Source of the DNA: an uncultured Oscillospiraceae bacterium
Lineage (GTDB): Bacteria > Bacillota > Clostridia > Oscillospirales > Acutalibacteraceae
Assembly (NCBI GenBank): GCA_900549155.1
Contig: URNF01000018.1
Location: 1 to 26,816, forward strand
Direction: 5' to 3'
DNA: 26,816 nucleotides
Position 1 is the first letter of the stretch, and each line of letters opens with the position of its first letter. The notes beneath the pieces are model-generated. The model did not search any database. It worked only from the letters and a program-made list of their open reading frames with translations, and had not been told where the DNA came from. Shown one piece after another: positions 12,844 to 20,254 of this stretch. The translations under genes were made by a program, and so were the position numbers.

Positions 12844-13860
12844 TTATTCTTCGAAGCCGTTGGGGTTTTGGGTCTGCCAGCGCCAGGTGTCGCGGCACAT
12901 GTCGTCGACGGTCTTTTCGGTCTTCCAGTGCAGCACCGCTTCCGCCTTGTGCGGATCGGAATAGCAGGTGGCGATGTCGCCGGGGCGGCGGGGCGTCACC
13001 TTATAGGGCACCTTGACGCCGTTGACGCGTTCAAACGCTTTCACAAGGTCGAGCACACTCGTGCCCTTGCCCGTGCCGAGGTTGAAGACCTCAGCGCCCG
13101 TGTTTTTCAGCGCAAAATCAGTCGCCTTGACATGTCCCTTCGCCAGATCCACCACATGGATATAATCGCGCACGCCCGTGCCGTCCGGCGTGTCATAGTC
13201 GTCGCCGAACACGGAGAGGAACGGGCGCTTGCCGATGGCAACCTGCGAGATATACGGCATGAGATTGTTCGGGATGCCGTTCGGGTTTTCGCCGATCTTG
13301 CCGCTTTCGTGCGCGCCGATGGGATTGAAGTAGCGCAGAAGCACCACGCTCCAGTCGGGGTCGGACACGCAAACGTCTTTCAAGATCTCCTCAATGATAT
13401 ACTTCGTGCGGCCATAGGGGTTGGTGACCTCGCCGGTGTGATACGTCTCCAGAAGCGGCGACGGATTGGACATGCCGTAAACGGTGGCGGAGGAGCTGAA
13501 GATCATGCGCTTGCAGCCCGCCTCTGCCATCACGCGGCACAGCGTCACCGTGCCGCCGACATTGTTATCATAATATTCAAGCGGCTTTTGCACCGACTCG
13601 CCGACCGCTTTCAGACCGGCGAAATGAATGACAGCGTCGATCTTGTTTTCCGCAAAAATCTTGCGCAGCCCCGCCTCGTCGCGGATGTCGCACTCATAGA
13701 ACGGAAAATCTCGTCCGCTCAGCTCCTTCACACGCTGCAGCGCGATCGGGCTGGCGTTATAATAGTTATCCAGCACCACGATGTCATAGCCCGCCGCCAG
13801 CATCTCAATGCAGGTGTGCGAACCGATAAATCCACAGCCTCCGGTAATAAGTATTGCCAT
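12844..13860 (-). CDS. galE: UDP-glucose 4-epimerase
   Basis: Interconverts UDP-glucose and UDP-galactose (Leloir pathway). It has 338 aa, the same length as E. coli GalE. The NAD-binding Rossmann motif GGCGFIGSH is at 7-15, and the SDR catalytic Ser124, Tyr149 and Lys153 (YGRTK) fall at the same numbers as in E. coli. GGAGG is 7 nt before the ATG at 13860; the in-frame ATG at 13866 is too close to it. It is divergent from a sugar nucleotidyltransferase and galM, so the block makes or recycles UDP-galactose. Confidence 0.97.
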   Translation of the reverse strand: MAILITGGCGFIGSHTCIEMLAAGYDIVVLDNYYNASPIALQRVKELSGRDFPFYECDIRDEAGLRKIFAENKIDAVIHFAGLKAVGESVQKPLEYYDNNVGGTVTLCRVMAEAGCKRMIFSSSATVYGMSNPSPLLETYHTGEVTNPYGRTKYIIEEILKDVCVSDPDWSVVLLRYFNPIGAHESGKIGENPNGIPNNLMPYISQVAIGKRPFLSVFGDDYDTPDGTGVRDYIHVVDLAKGHVKATDFALKNTGAEVFNLGTGKGTSVLDLVKAFERVNGVKVPYKVTPRRPGDIATCYSDPHKAEAVLHWKTEKTVDDMCRDTWRWQTQNPNGFEE

Positions 13861-13882
13861 TTTCATCCCTCCGGTGTATAAT
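13854..13882 (+). promoter_or_regulatory. Promoter of sugar nucleotidyltransferase-galM operon
   Basis: Plus strand TTGCCA (13854-13859) overlapping the galE start codon, 17-bp spacer, TATAAT (13877-13882). Expected start near 13889. It faces the galE promoter, so the two 5' ends would overlap. Confidence 0.65.
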
Positions 13883-13916
13883 ATGGGAAAGAGTTCTCTT
13901 TCTGCCATTATTATAC
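13876..13916. repeat. 41-bp imperfect dyad joining the two -10 boxes
   Basis: The ends GTATAAT (13876-13882) and ATTATAC (13910-13916) are perfect complements. Inside, TGGGAAAGAG and CTCTTTCTGCCA continue the symmetry with two small gaps. The dyad spans both -10 boxes and both predicted starts. Confidence 0.7.
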
Positions 13917-13938
13917 GCGACTGCGCGGCGAATGACAA
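13910..13938 (-). promoter_or_regulatory. galE promoter
   Basis: Minus strand TTGTCA (13933-13938), 17-bp spacer, TATAAT (13910-13915). Expected start near 13903. Confidence 0.85.
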
Positions 13939-13990
13939 GAGAATTTTGTTGCATGAACATGAAAAAAACTACAGAAAGCGGTTGAAAAAG

Positions 13991-14911
13991 ATGGAAAATC
14001 GGAAACCTACACTTATCATCATGGCGGCGGGCATGGGCAGTCGCTTCGGCGGTCTGAAACAGCTCACCCCTGTCGGTCCTGCCGGCGAGCTGATCATCGA
14101 CTATTCCATCCACGACGCCCTTGAAGCGGGCTTCGGCAAGATCGTTTTTGTGATCAAGCACGCGATTGAGGAAGAATTCAAGGAGCACATCGGCAACCGC
14201 ATTGCCGCCATTGCACCGGTCGAATATGTTTTTCAGGAGCTTGACCGCCTGCCTGCAGGCTTCACCGTTCCCGACGGGCGCGAAAAGCCGTGGGGCACGG
14301 GACACGCGATCCTTTGCTGCGCGGGTGTCGTGGACGGGGCTTTCGCCGTTATCAACGCCGACGACTACTATGGCAGAGAGGGCTTCCGCCTGTTGGCGGA
14401 ATTTCTCAAAAAGCCACAGGACGGCGAGAAAAAGCATCTTGCCATGGCGGGCTATCTGCTGAAAAACACGCTGACCGAGAACGGCTATGTCTCCCGCGGC
14501 GTGTGCGAGACCGATGAAAACGGCTTCCTTGTCTCCCTCACCGAGCGCACGCACATCGAGCTTGTGAACGGTGCGCCGATGTTCACCGAGGACGACGGCA
14601 AGACCTATACCCCGCTCGCCGACGACACCGTGGTGTCGATGAACTGCTGGGCGTTCCCCGACGGCAGCCTTGCGGTGTTCGGCAAGCTGTTTGAAGCATT
14701 TTTGCGCGCACACGGAACGGAAATGAAATCGGAATTTTTCCTGCCCTCTGTCGTGAACTATATGCTCGAAACGGGCATGGCGGACGCCACCGTGCTCACC
14801 ACGCCGGACAAATGGTACGGCATGACCTATTCCGCCGACCTGCCCGCCGTGAAAGCGGCGCTGGCAGACATGACAAAGCGCGGCATCTATCCCGAAAAGC
14901 TGTGGAAGTGA
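13991..14911 (+). CDS. Sugar-1-phosphate nucleotidyltransferase family protein
   Basis: A 306-aa NTP-transferase-fold enzyme that would join a nucleoside triphosphate and a sugar-1-phosphate. The signature MAAGMGSRFGGLKQLTPVGP spans residues 11-30, and the metal/substrate DD motif is seen in VINADDYYG. The neighbouring galE and galM suggest a UDP-hexose product such as UDP-galactose or UDP-glucose, but nucleotide and sugar cannot be fixed from sequence. The ATG at 13991 has only a weak ribosome site (GAAAGCGG); an upstream ORF extension is antisense to galE and rejected. galM starts 11 nt after its stop. Confidence 0.88.
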   Translation: MENRKPTLIIMAAGMGSRFGGLKQLTPVGPAGELIIDYSIHDALEAGFGKIVFVIKHAIEEEFKEHIGNRIAAIAPVEYVFQELDRLPAGFTVPDGREKPWGTGHAILCCAGVVDGAFAVINADDYYGREGFRLLAEFLKKPQDGEKKHLAMAGYLLKNTLTENGYVSRGVCETDENGFLVSLTERTHIELVNGAPMFTEDDGKTYTPLADDTVVSMNCWAFPDGSLAVFGKLFEAFLRAHGTEMKSEFFLPSVVNYMLETGMADATVLTTPDKWYGMTYSADLPAVKAALADMTKRGIYPEKLWK

Positions 14912-14922
14912 GGTAAATTTTT

Positions 14923-15945
14923 ATGTCTATTGAAAAAAGTGCATTCGGTACGCTGCCCAACGGCACTGCCGTCACCCGTTATACCCTGTCAAACGGCACC
15001 CTTTCCGTGTCGGTGTTGGACTACGGCGCTACCATACAGTCGATCGTTTACGGCGGCGTGGACGTGGTGCTGGGGTTTGCAAGCGCCGCCGACTACGCCA
15101 CCGTCAACAAGAACTATCTCGGTGCCACCGTCGGACGCTATGCCAACCGCATTAAGGACGGCAAATTCACCTTGAACGGCAAGACCTATACGCTGGCGAA
15201 AAACAACGGCGCCAACCACCTGCACGGCGGCGACGTCGGGTTTGACAAAAAGATGTGGGACATGACGGCGACAGACGGCGACGCGCCGCAGCTGCGCGCA
15301 CGCTGTGTTTCCCCTGACGGCGAGGAGGGCTATCCCGGCACACTGACGCTGACGGTCACCTTCACGCTGCGCGGCAGCGCGTTGTCCATTGTCTATGACG
15401 CTGTGAGCGACGCCGACACCGTTGCCAATTTCACCAATCATGCCTATTTCAATCTCGCCGGAAAAGGCGACATCTTAGGCACACTGGTCACCGTGCACGC
15501 CGACGCCTATACCGCCACCGACGACGGGCTGATCCCGCTTGCGATCACACCTGTGGACGGCACGCCGCTCGATATGCGAAAGGAAGTGCGCCTCGGCGAC
15601 GTCATCCGTTCGGACGAGCCGTCGATCAAGCGCTGCAAGGGACTTGACCACAATTTTGTGCTGCAGAACTACATCGGTGCACTGCGCACGGTGATGACGG
15701 CGAAAAACACCGAAAGCGGCATCGCCGTCGCGTGTGCGACCGATCTGCCCGGTGTGCAGATCTACAGCGGCAACGACCTTGCCATGCCGGTCGGCAAAAA
15801 CGGACCGATCGGCGCCTATGCGGGTTTTTGCATGGAGACGCAGTTCTTCCCCGACACGCCCAACCGTCCGGATTTCCCGTCCTGCGTGCTGCGTGCGGGC
15901 GAGCCGTTCTCCAGCGAGACGGTGTATACATTTTCCCGCATTTGA
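14923..15945 (+). CDS. galM: Aldose 1-epimerase (mutarotase)
   Basis: Interconverts alpha and beta anomers of galactose and glucose. It has 340 aa, typical of GalM. Family marks: NRIKDGKF near 75-82, NHLHGG (98-103), EGYPG (135-139), the catalytic-acid His173 in NHAYFNL and the catalytic base Glu305 in ETQFFPD. The ribosome site GAGG overlaps the stop codon of the nucleotidyltransferase, so they form an operon. Its own stop codon lies inside the -35 box of the rsmD promoter. Confidence 0.95.
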   Translation: MSIEKSAFGTLPNGTAVTRYTLSNGTLSVSVLDYGATIQSIVYGGVDVVLGFASAADYATVNKNYLGATVGRYANRIKDGKFTLNGKTYTLAKNNGANHLHGGDVGFDKKMWDMTATDGDAPQLRARCVSPDGEEGYPGTLTLTVTFTLRGSALSIVYDAVSDADTVANFTNHAYFNLAGKGDILGTLVTVHADAYTATDDGLIPLAITPVDGTPLDMRKEVRLGDVIRSDEPSIKRCKGLDHNFVLQNYIGALRTVMTAKNTESGIAVACATDLPGVQIYSGNDLAMPVGKNGPIGAYAGFCMETQFFPDTPNRPDFPSCVLRAGEPFSSETVYTFSRI

Positions 15946-15970
15946 CATTTTTCGCGAAAGCGATTATACT
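15942..15970 (+). promoter_or_regulatory. Promoter of rsmD-coaD operon
   Basis: TTGACA (15942-15947, containing the galM stop codon), 17-bp spacer, TATACT (15965-15970). No terminator separates it from galM, so read-through also feeds the operon. Confidence 0.85.
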
Positions 15971-15988
15971 TAAAGGAGATACCAGTTT

Positions 15989-16528
15989 ATGCGTGTTATT
16001 ACCGGCACTGCCCGCGGCTGCCGTTTGGAGACGCCCGCAGGACAAGCCACTCGCCCGACTGCGGAGCGCGTGAAGGAAGGGCTGTTTTCCGCCATTCAGT
16101 TTGAAATTGAGGGGCGGCGGGCGCTCGATCTTTTTGCAGGCTCCGGTCAGCTCGGCATTGAAGCGCTGAGCCGCGGTGCTGCGTCCTGCGTCTTTGTGGA
16201 GCAAAACGGGCAGACTGCGGAGCTTATCCGCCGCAATCTGCAGGCAGCAAAGCTGTTTTCGGCGGCGCAGGTCCTGACGACCGAGGCGCTCGGTTTTCTT
16301 GCCCGCTGCAGGGAACAGTTTGACCTTGTCTTTTTGGATCCGCCCTATGGCGACGAGCTGCTCACGCAGTGTCTTACGGCGGTCGAGCCGCACATTGCCG
16401 ACGGCGGGCTGGTCGTCTGCGAAAGCGACGACGGGCAGGTGCTGCCGGAAACGGCGGGCACGCTTTGCGCCGATCGCACCTATCGGTACGGGCGCGTGCA
16501 CATCACTCTGTATCGGAGGAAGCTATGA
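15989..16528 (+). CDS. rsmD: 16S rRNA (guanine966-N2)-methyltransferase
   Basis: Methylates G966 of 16S rRNA using S-adenosylmethionine. It has 179 aa. Motif I is DLFAGSGQLGIEA (47-59), the catalytic motif IV is DPPY (117-120), and the N-terminal RVITGTARG and TRPTAERVKEGLF are RsmD hallmarks. AAAGGAG lies before the ATG. The stop overlaps the coaD start in an ATGA junction; rsmD-coaD is a widely conserved gene pair. Confidence 0.96.
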   Translation: MRVITGTARGCRLETPAGQATRPTAERVKEGLFSAIQFEIEGRRALDLFAGSGQLGIEALSRGAASCVFVEQNGQTAELIRRNLQAAKLFSAAQVLTTEALGFLARCREQFDLVFLDPPYGDELLTQCLTAVEPHIADGGLVVCESDDGQVLPETAGTLCADRTYRYGRVHITLYRRKL

Positions 16529-17022
16529 AGATCGCGATCTGCCCCGGCAGCTTTGATCCTGTCACGAACGGGCATTTGGATATTATTCGGCGCGCGGCGC
16601 GGCTTTTTGACAAGGTCATCGTCGCCGTCATGACAAACACCTCAAAAACGCCGGTGTTCACGCAGGCGGAGCGCGTGGAGCTTATCCGCCGCTGTGTCAG
16701 CGACATTCCCAATGTGGAAGTGGAGCAGTTCGGCGGTCTGCTTGCCGACTATGTGCGGGAGCGCAAAGCCACCGCCATCGTCAAGGGTCTGCGCGCCATG
16801 TCGGATTTTGAATATGAATTTCAGATGGCGCTCACCAACCGCAAGCTGTGCGAGCAGGCGGAAACGGTGTTTCTCACCACCAGCGCGCAATATATGTACC
16901 TGTCGTCCAGTCTGGTGCGGCAGGTGGCTGCCTTCGGCGGCGATATTTCCGATTTTGTTCCGGCATGCATTGCGCCGGACATCATAAAACGAATTCGAAA
17001 GGATGATCTGCAATGTCTGTAA
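16525..17022 (+). CDS. coaD: Phosphopantetheine adenylyltransferase
   Basis: Penultimate step of coenzyme A synthesis: ATP plus 4'-phosphopantetheine to dephospho-CoA. It has 165 aa. It shows CPGSFDPVTNGHLDII with the TxGH nucleotide motif (14-17), KGLRAMSDFEYEFQMALTNR in the middle, and the C-terminal SSSLVRQVAAFGG. A ribosome site GGAGGA lies in the end of rsmD. The 3' end overlaps the next gene by 10 nt. Confidence 0.97.
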   Translation: MKIAICPGSFDPVTNGHLDIIRRAARLFDKVIVAVMTNTSKTPVFTQAERVELIRRCVSDIPNVEVEQFGGLLADYVRERKATAIVKGLRAMSDFEYEFQMALTNRKLCEQAETVFLTTSAQYMYLSSSLVRQVAAFGGDISDFVPACIAPDIIKRIRKDDLQCL

Positions 17023-17501
17023 GCGTAGAAGAATTGCTGGAAAAAATCGACGATATGCTTGACCGCGCCTGGAATATGCCGCTGTCCGGCGGCAAGTGCC
17101 TCATCGAGGCGGAGCAGCTGCGGGATATTCTTGACGACATCCGTGCAAATCTGCCTTCCGAGATCCGTCAGGCGAAAGCCATCGTGAACGACCGCACGGA
17201 CATCGTTGCCACCGCGCGCAAGGAAGCGGAAAGCATCATCCGCACCGCCGAGGAGCGGCAGCGCTCCATGGTGTCCCGTGAGGAGATCGTGCTGCAGGCG
17301 CAGCAAAAGGCAAACGAGATGCTGACCAAAACGCAAAAGCGCACGAAGGAAATGCGCAAGAGCGCGCAGGACTTCACCGAGGAGCTGCTGAAAAAGACCG
17401 AGGACACGCTGGCACAGCAGCTGGTGGAAATTCGGCAGGCGCGCCAGGCAGTGCGTGCACCGGCGCAAAAGCTGATGTATGAAGAAGCCGAGAATAAATA
17501 A
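17013..17501 (+). CDS. Coiled-coil protein following coaD, function unknown
   Basis: A 162-aa, highly charged, mostly helical protein. Residues 60-150 are rich in Glu, Lys, Arg, Gln and Ala with no Pro until near the end, which suggests a long coiled coil resembling ATP synthase subunit H/b or DivIVA-type stalks. A conserved-looking N-terminus (VEELLEKIDDMLDRAWNMPLSGGKCLIEAEQLRDILDDIRANLPSEIRQA) precedes it. I recognise the type as the small coiled-coil protein common after coaD in Clostridia, but know no function. The start overlaps coaD by 10 nt. Confidence 0.82.
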   Translation: MSVSVEELLEKIDDMLDRAWNMPLSGGKCLIEAEQLRDILDDIRANLPSEIRQAKAIVNDRTDIVATARKEAESIIRTAEERQRSMVSREEIVLQAQQKANEMLTKTQKRTKEMRKSAQDFTEELLKKTEDTLAQQLVEIRQARQAVRAPAQKLMYEEAENK

Positions 17502-17515
17502 TCATGACACATTAA

Positions 17516-17552
17516 ACGGAGCGCCGCGAAAAATCGCGGCGCTCCGTTTTCT
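17516..17552. terminator. Bidirectional terminator between rsmD-coaD operon and spo0A
   Basis: A 13-bp perfect stem ACGGAGCGCCGCG with loop AAAAAT, then TTTTCTT on the plus strand and TTTAAT on the minus. It ends at the spo0A stop codon. Confidence 0.9.
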
Positions 17553-18328
17553 TATGATATTTTCAGCTGCAGGCGGAATTTATCGGCGATCATGGCGATG
17601 AATTCGCTGTTGGTCGGCTTGCCGCGACCGGTGTTGACCGTATAGCCGAAATAGGCATTGAGCGTGTCCACATCGCCTCTGTCCCACGCCACCTCGATGG
17701 CGTGACGGATCGCCCGCTCCACGCGGGACGAGGTGGTGGCGTGCTTTTTGGCGACGGCGGGATAGAGCCGCTTAGTGACGGCATTGATGATGTCCTCATC
17801 CTCGATCGCCATCAGGATCGCATCCCGCAGATATTGATAGCCCTTGATGTGGGCGGGAACGCCGATCTGATGAATGATCTCCGTCACCCGCATTTCCAGG
17901 CTGCCGTTGTCCGCCACCGTATACCGCACCTCGGGCACGGTGGGGCGCAGCTGCTTGCCGCACAGGGAAAAGATGCGGTTTGCCATCTGCGCCGCGTCAA
18001 ACGGGCGCAGCACAAAATAGTCCGCACCGCCGAGGATCGCCTCACGCTCCATGTTGGGATTGTCAAATCCGGACATGATCATAAACTGCGGAATGCGCGT
18101 GAGCGAGCGCGTATAGATGCTCTTGATCACGCCGATGGCGTCCAGGCGCGGAAGGAAGAAATCCATCAGCACGACGTCGGGACGCATGGTACAGATCGCA
18201 TCCACGGCTTTCTTGCCGTCTTTTTCTATCGTTTCGACACAAAGGCCGCAATCCTGCATCGTCTTGGCGCACGGGACGCCGAAATGTTCGCTGTTGTCAA
18301 CCAATAACACCTTGATTTGCTTTTCCAT
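17552..18328 (-). CDS. spo0A: Sporulation response regulator Spo0A, unusual receiver domain
   Basis: The master regulator of entry into sporulation, here 258 aa. The C-terminal DNA-binding domain is standard (GVPAHIKGYQYLRDAI, LYPAVAKKHATTSSRVERAIRHAIEVAWDRG, GKPTNSEFIAMIADKFRL). The N-terminal receiver has the phospho-acceptor Asp56 (VLMDFFLP) and Ser86, but the invariant Lys (K108 in B. subtilis) is Arg108 (FVLRPFD), and the first of the two metal-binding acidic residues (D9 in B. subtilis) is Val10 (LLVDNSE). The ATG at 18328 is used; a GTG one codon earlier is possible. GGAG lies 10 nt upstream. Confidence 0.95.
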   Translation of the reverse strand: MEKQIKVLLVDNSEHFGVPCAKTMQDCGLCVETIEKDGKKAVDAICTMRPDVVLMDFFLPRLDAIGVIKSIYTRSLTRIPQFMIMSGFDNPNMEREAILGGADYFVLRPFDAAQMANRIFSLCGKQLRPTVPEVRYTVADNGSLEMRVTEIIHQIGVPAHIKGYQYLRDAILMAIEDEDIINAVTKRLYPAVAKKHATTSSRVERAIRHAIEVAWDRGDVDTLNAYFGYTVNTGRGKPTNSEFIAMIADKFRLQLKIS

Positions 18329-18366
18329 CACTCAATGACTCCTTTTTTCTTTTTGCCGGCAACATG

Positions 18367-18395
18367 ATATTACCATATTTTGGTAAATTTTGCAA
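18367..18395 (-). promoter_or_regulatory. spo0A promoter
   Basis: Minus strand TTGCAA (18390-18395), 17-bp spacer, TAATAT (18367-18372). It is A/T-rich and interleaved with three TTACCA/TGGTAA half-sites. Confidence 0.7.
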
Positions 18396-18407
18396 TAGTT
18401 TACCAAA
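18370..18407. promoter_or_regulatory. TTACCA/TGGTAA half-site cluster in spo0A promoter
   Basis: Half-sites lie at 18370-18375 (TTACCA), 18381-18386 (TGGTAA) and 18400-18405 (TTACCA). The last two form a perfect 10-bp inverted repeat TTTTGGTAAA-N11-TTTACCAAAA with the -35 box in its centre; the first two form a tighter dyad over the -10 region. Confidence 0.65.
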
Positions 18408-18530
18408 AATTTTTTCAAAAAATATTTTTTTCGCGGCAAACGCCGTTGAAAAACGCTGTCGCACAAAGGGTTTTTCCGCAGAAAGACCGTTTGCGGCATA
18501 TTTCCTGTTGCGGAAAAAGAACGGGTATGA

Positions 18531-18536
18531 TATAGT
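18531..18536 (+). promoter_or_regulatory. Promoter of GH25 muramidase gene (-10 box; -35 at 18508)
   Basis: Plus strand TTGCGG (18508-18513), 17-bp spacer, TATAGT (18531-18536). Expected start near 18543, leaving an untranslated leader of about 220 nt. Confidence 0.6.
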
Positions 18537-18542
18537 ATTGTA

Positions 18543-18762
18543 TGTTAGATTAGACAAAGCAAGCAGGGTACAATCGTTTTTTCAGCAAACAGCGTTTGTC
18601 GAAAATCTTCAGACCCGAAACGAGAAGATTTTCCCGTTTTGGAAGTCGAAGAACGCAGACATACTGTATGTATTTCAAGTGATGAGACAAACAAAACGGA
18701 AAAATATTCCGTTTGGGGAACGGTTGTAGCCCTGATTGGTTTGTCTGCATATGGAGGGAAAT
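18543..18762 (+). promoter_or_regulatory. Long structured 5' leader of the GH25 gene
   Basis: No gene is seen in this stretch. It carries stacked inverted repeats: CAAAC-AGC-GTTTG (18586-18598), GAAAATCTTC with its complement (18601-18610/18624-18633), AAACGGAA-AAATA-TTCCGTTT (18694-18714), and an outer stem AGACAAAC/GTTTGTCT (18685-18692/18739-18746) that encloses the previous hairpin. The ribosome site GGAGGG follows at 18753. I do not match it to a known riboswitch class. Confidence 0.5.
18597..18603 (+). promoter_or_regulatory. Spo0A box (0A box)
   Basis: TGTCGAA, exact match to the Spo0A-binding core, in the context TTTGTCGAAAA. It lies in the spo0A-GH25 intergenic region, within the predicted GH25 transcript at about +55. 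It is the only exact copy I see in this interval. Confidence 0.6.
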
Positions 18763-20220
18763 ATGAATAAGCTATGGGATTGGATCTGCCGCTATAAAAT
18801 TGCGGTGACGGCAGTTTTCGCTGTCCTGGCGATCGGTGCGGCGACCGTCGGAACGGTCGTCATTGTTTCCCGTCGGCGCGCGCGTGCGGCACAGGCGACG
18901 GCAACCACCACTGCCACGCAGACCACGACGATGCCGACAACCGTGCTGACGACGACAGAGCCCGTCACCACCACACTGCTCACGACCGTCACCCAAAAGA
19001 CGACGCGCAAAACCACCAAGCGCACCACCCGCCGCACGGTCGCACCGCCGCCCATTGTGGTTGAGCCTGACAATGTGAAGGACGACACCGTGAAAAAGCC
19101 GGATGCTTCCGTGACCAAGCCCGCCGCCACACCGGACACCAAAAACGGCGTGACGCTGCAATATGTGCGGGAGAATTTCGAAGGTTCAAAGCACATCATC
19201 GGCATGGACGTTTCCCGTCACCAGGAGGAAATCGACTGGAAAAAGGTCAAGGCAGCGGGTATCGAGTTTGCCATGATCCGCTGCGGCTACCGTACCACGG
19301 TCGGCGGCAAGGTCTATGAGGATGCCAACTTCAAGAAAAACATCGAAGGAGCGCTGGATGCCGGCGTGAAGGTGGGCATCTATTTCTTCTCTGCCGCCGT
19401 CAATGAGACTGAGGTGCTGGAGGAAGCGGCGTTCGTCATCGAGGTGTTAAAGCCGTATAAGGACAGGATCACCTATCCCGTCGCCTATGATTTCGAAATT
19501 CTCGGGCAGGATCGCGCCAAGAACCTCACCGCGACCGCCATGACGGATCACGCGATCGCCTATATGGACACGATCGCCGACGCGGGCTATGTTCCCATGC
19601 TGTACGCCAGCCGCAACGCGCTGTGGAACAACTGGGAGATGGGGCGTCTTTCCGCCTATCGCGTGTGGCTTGCACAATATGTCAATCTGCTCAGTCAGAA
19701 GCGCTATAACGGCGCGCATGTCATGTGGCAGTGCGCCAGCGACGGCAAGGTGGACGGCATCAAGGGCAATGTCGATCTGAACATTGCCTATACCGATCTG
19801 TCGCGCGTGTCCTCGCCGTATCTGTCGACGATCGACCCCAAGGATTTTGAAAAGACCTTCCCCGGCTTCACATTCAGTCCCGTGTGCGAAGAGGTGGAAT
19901 CGACCGCCAACGTCAATGCGCGCATCTCGCCCTATACCGACCGTCCCAACAAATGGACATCCGTGAAAAAGGGCGACCGCCTGCTGCGCACCGGTGTGGA
20001 CACGAAAAACGGCTGGTCGCGGATCGAATATAACGGTGTGACGCTGTATATCTCCTCAAAATATCTGAAGTTTGTGCGCACCACGCAGACCACGACAACG
20101 ACCACGACCACCGCGCCGCCGACAACGACCACAACCTCCCCCACCACGACCGAACCGTCCGTGACCACTACAGAGGAAGACCCGACAACCACAACCGATG
20201 CAGAAACCAAAGAACCGTAA
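18763..20220 (+). CDS. Membrane-anchored GH25 muramidase with SH3-like domain and Thr-rich linkers
   Basis: A 485-aa cell-wall hydrolase. Order: a membrane helix (about 12-36), a Thr-rich linker (47-93), a GH25 lysozyme domain (about 145-350) with Asp149 (GMDVSRHQ) and the catalytic pair Asp243/Glu245 (AYDFEIL), a bacterial SH3-like domain (about 375-435), and a second Thr-rich tail (437-485) with almost no other residues than Thr, Pro, Glu and Ser. It would cut the MurNAc-GlcNAc bond in peptidoglycan from outside the membrane. Thr runs suggest O-glycosylation (inference). The start is the ATG at 18763 with GGAGGGA upstream. Confidence 0.93.
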   Translation: MNKLWDWICRYKIAVTAVFAVLAIGAATVGTVVIVSRRRARAAQATATTTATQTTTMPTTVLTTTEPVTTTLLTTVTQKTTRKTTKRTTRRTVAPPPIVVEPDNVKDDTVKKPDASVTKPAATPDTKNGVTLQYVRENFEGSKHIIGMDVSRHQEEIDWKKVKAAGIEFAMIRCGYRTTVGGKVYEDANFKKNIEGALDAGVKVGIYFFSAAVNETEVLEEAAFVIEVLKPYKDRITYPVAYDFEILGQDRAKNLTATAMTDHAIAYMDTIADAGYVPMLYASRNALWNNWEMGRLSAYRVWLAQYVNLLSQKRYNGAHVMWQCASDGKVDGIKGNVDLNIAYTDLSRVSSPYLSTIDPKDFEKTFPGFTFSPVCEEVESTANVNARISPYTDRPNKWTSVKKGDRLLRTGVDTKNGWSRIEYNGVTLYISSKYLKFVRTTQTTTTTTTTAPPTTTTTSPTTTEPSVTTTEEDPTTTTDAETKEP

Positions 20221-20228
20221 AATTCCTT

Positions 20229-20253
20229 CCGCCGCCGAATTTTCGGCGGCGGA
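20229..20253. terminator. GC-rich hairpin after GH25 gene
   Basis: Stem CCGCCGCCGAA/TTCGGCGGCGG with a 2-3 nt loop, directly after the GH25 stop. It lacks a T-tract on the plus strand (ATTTGAC), so termination may be partial. The glf -35 box follows 2 nt later. Confidence 0.55.
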
Positions 20254-20254
20254 T

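Noticed and set aside
11390..12898. 502-aa minus-strand ORF
   Set aside because: Antisense to the glycosidase-like gene and across two terminators; no domain is visible, and the plus-strand gene has a promoter and terminator of its own.
13953..13984. 10-codon ORF just before the sugar nucleotidyltransferase
   Set aside because: No ribosome site, no codon bias toward one amino acid, and no terminator after it.
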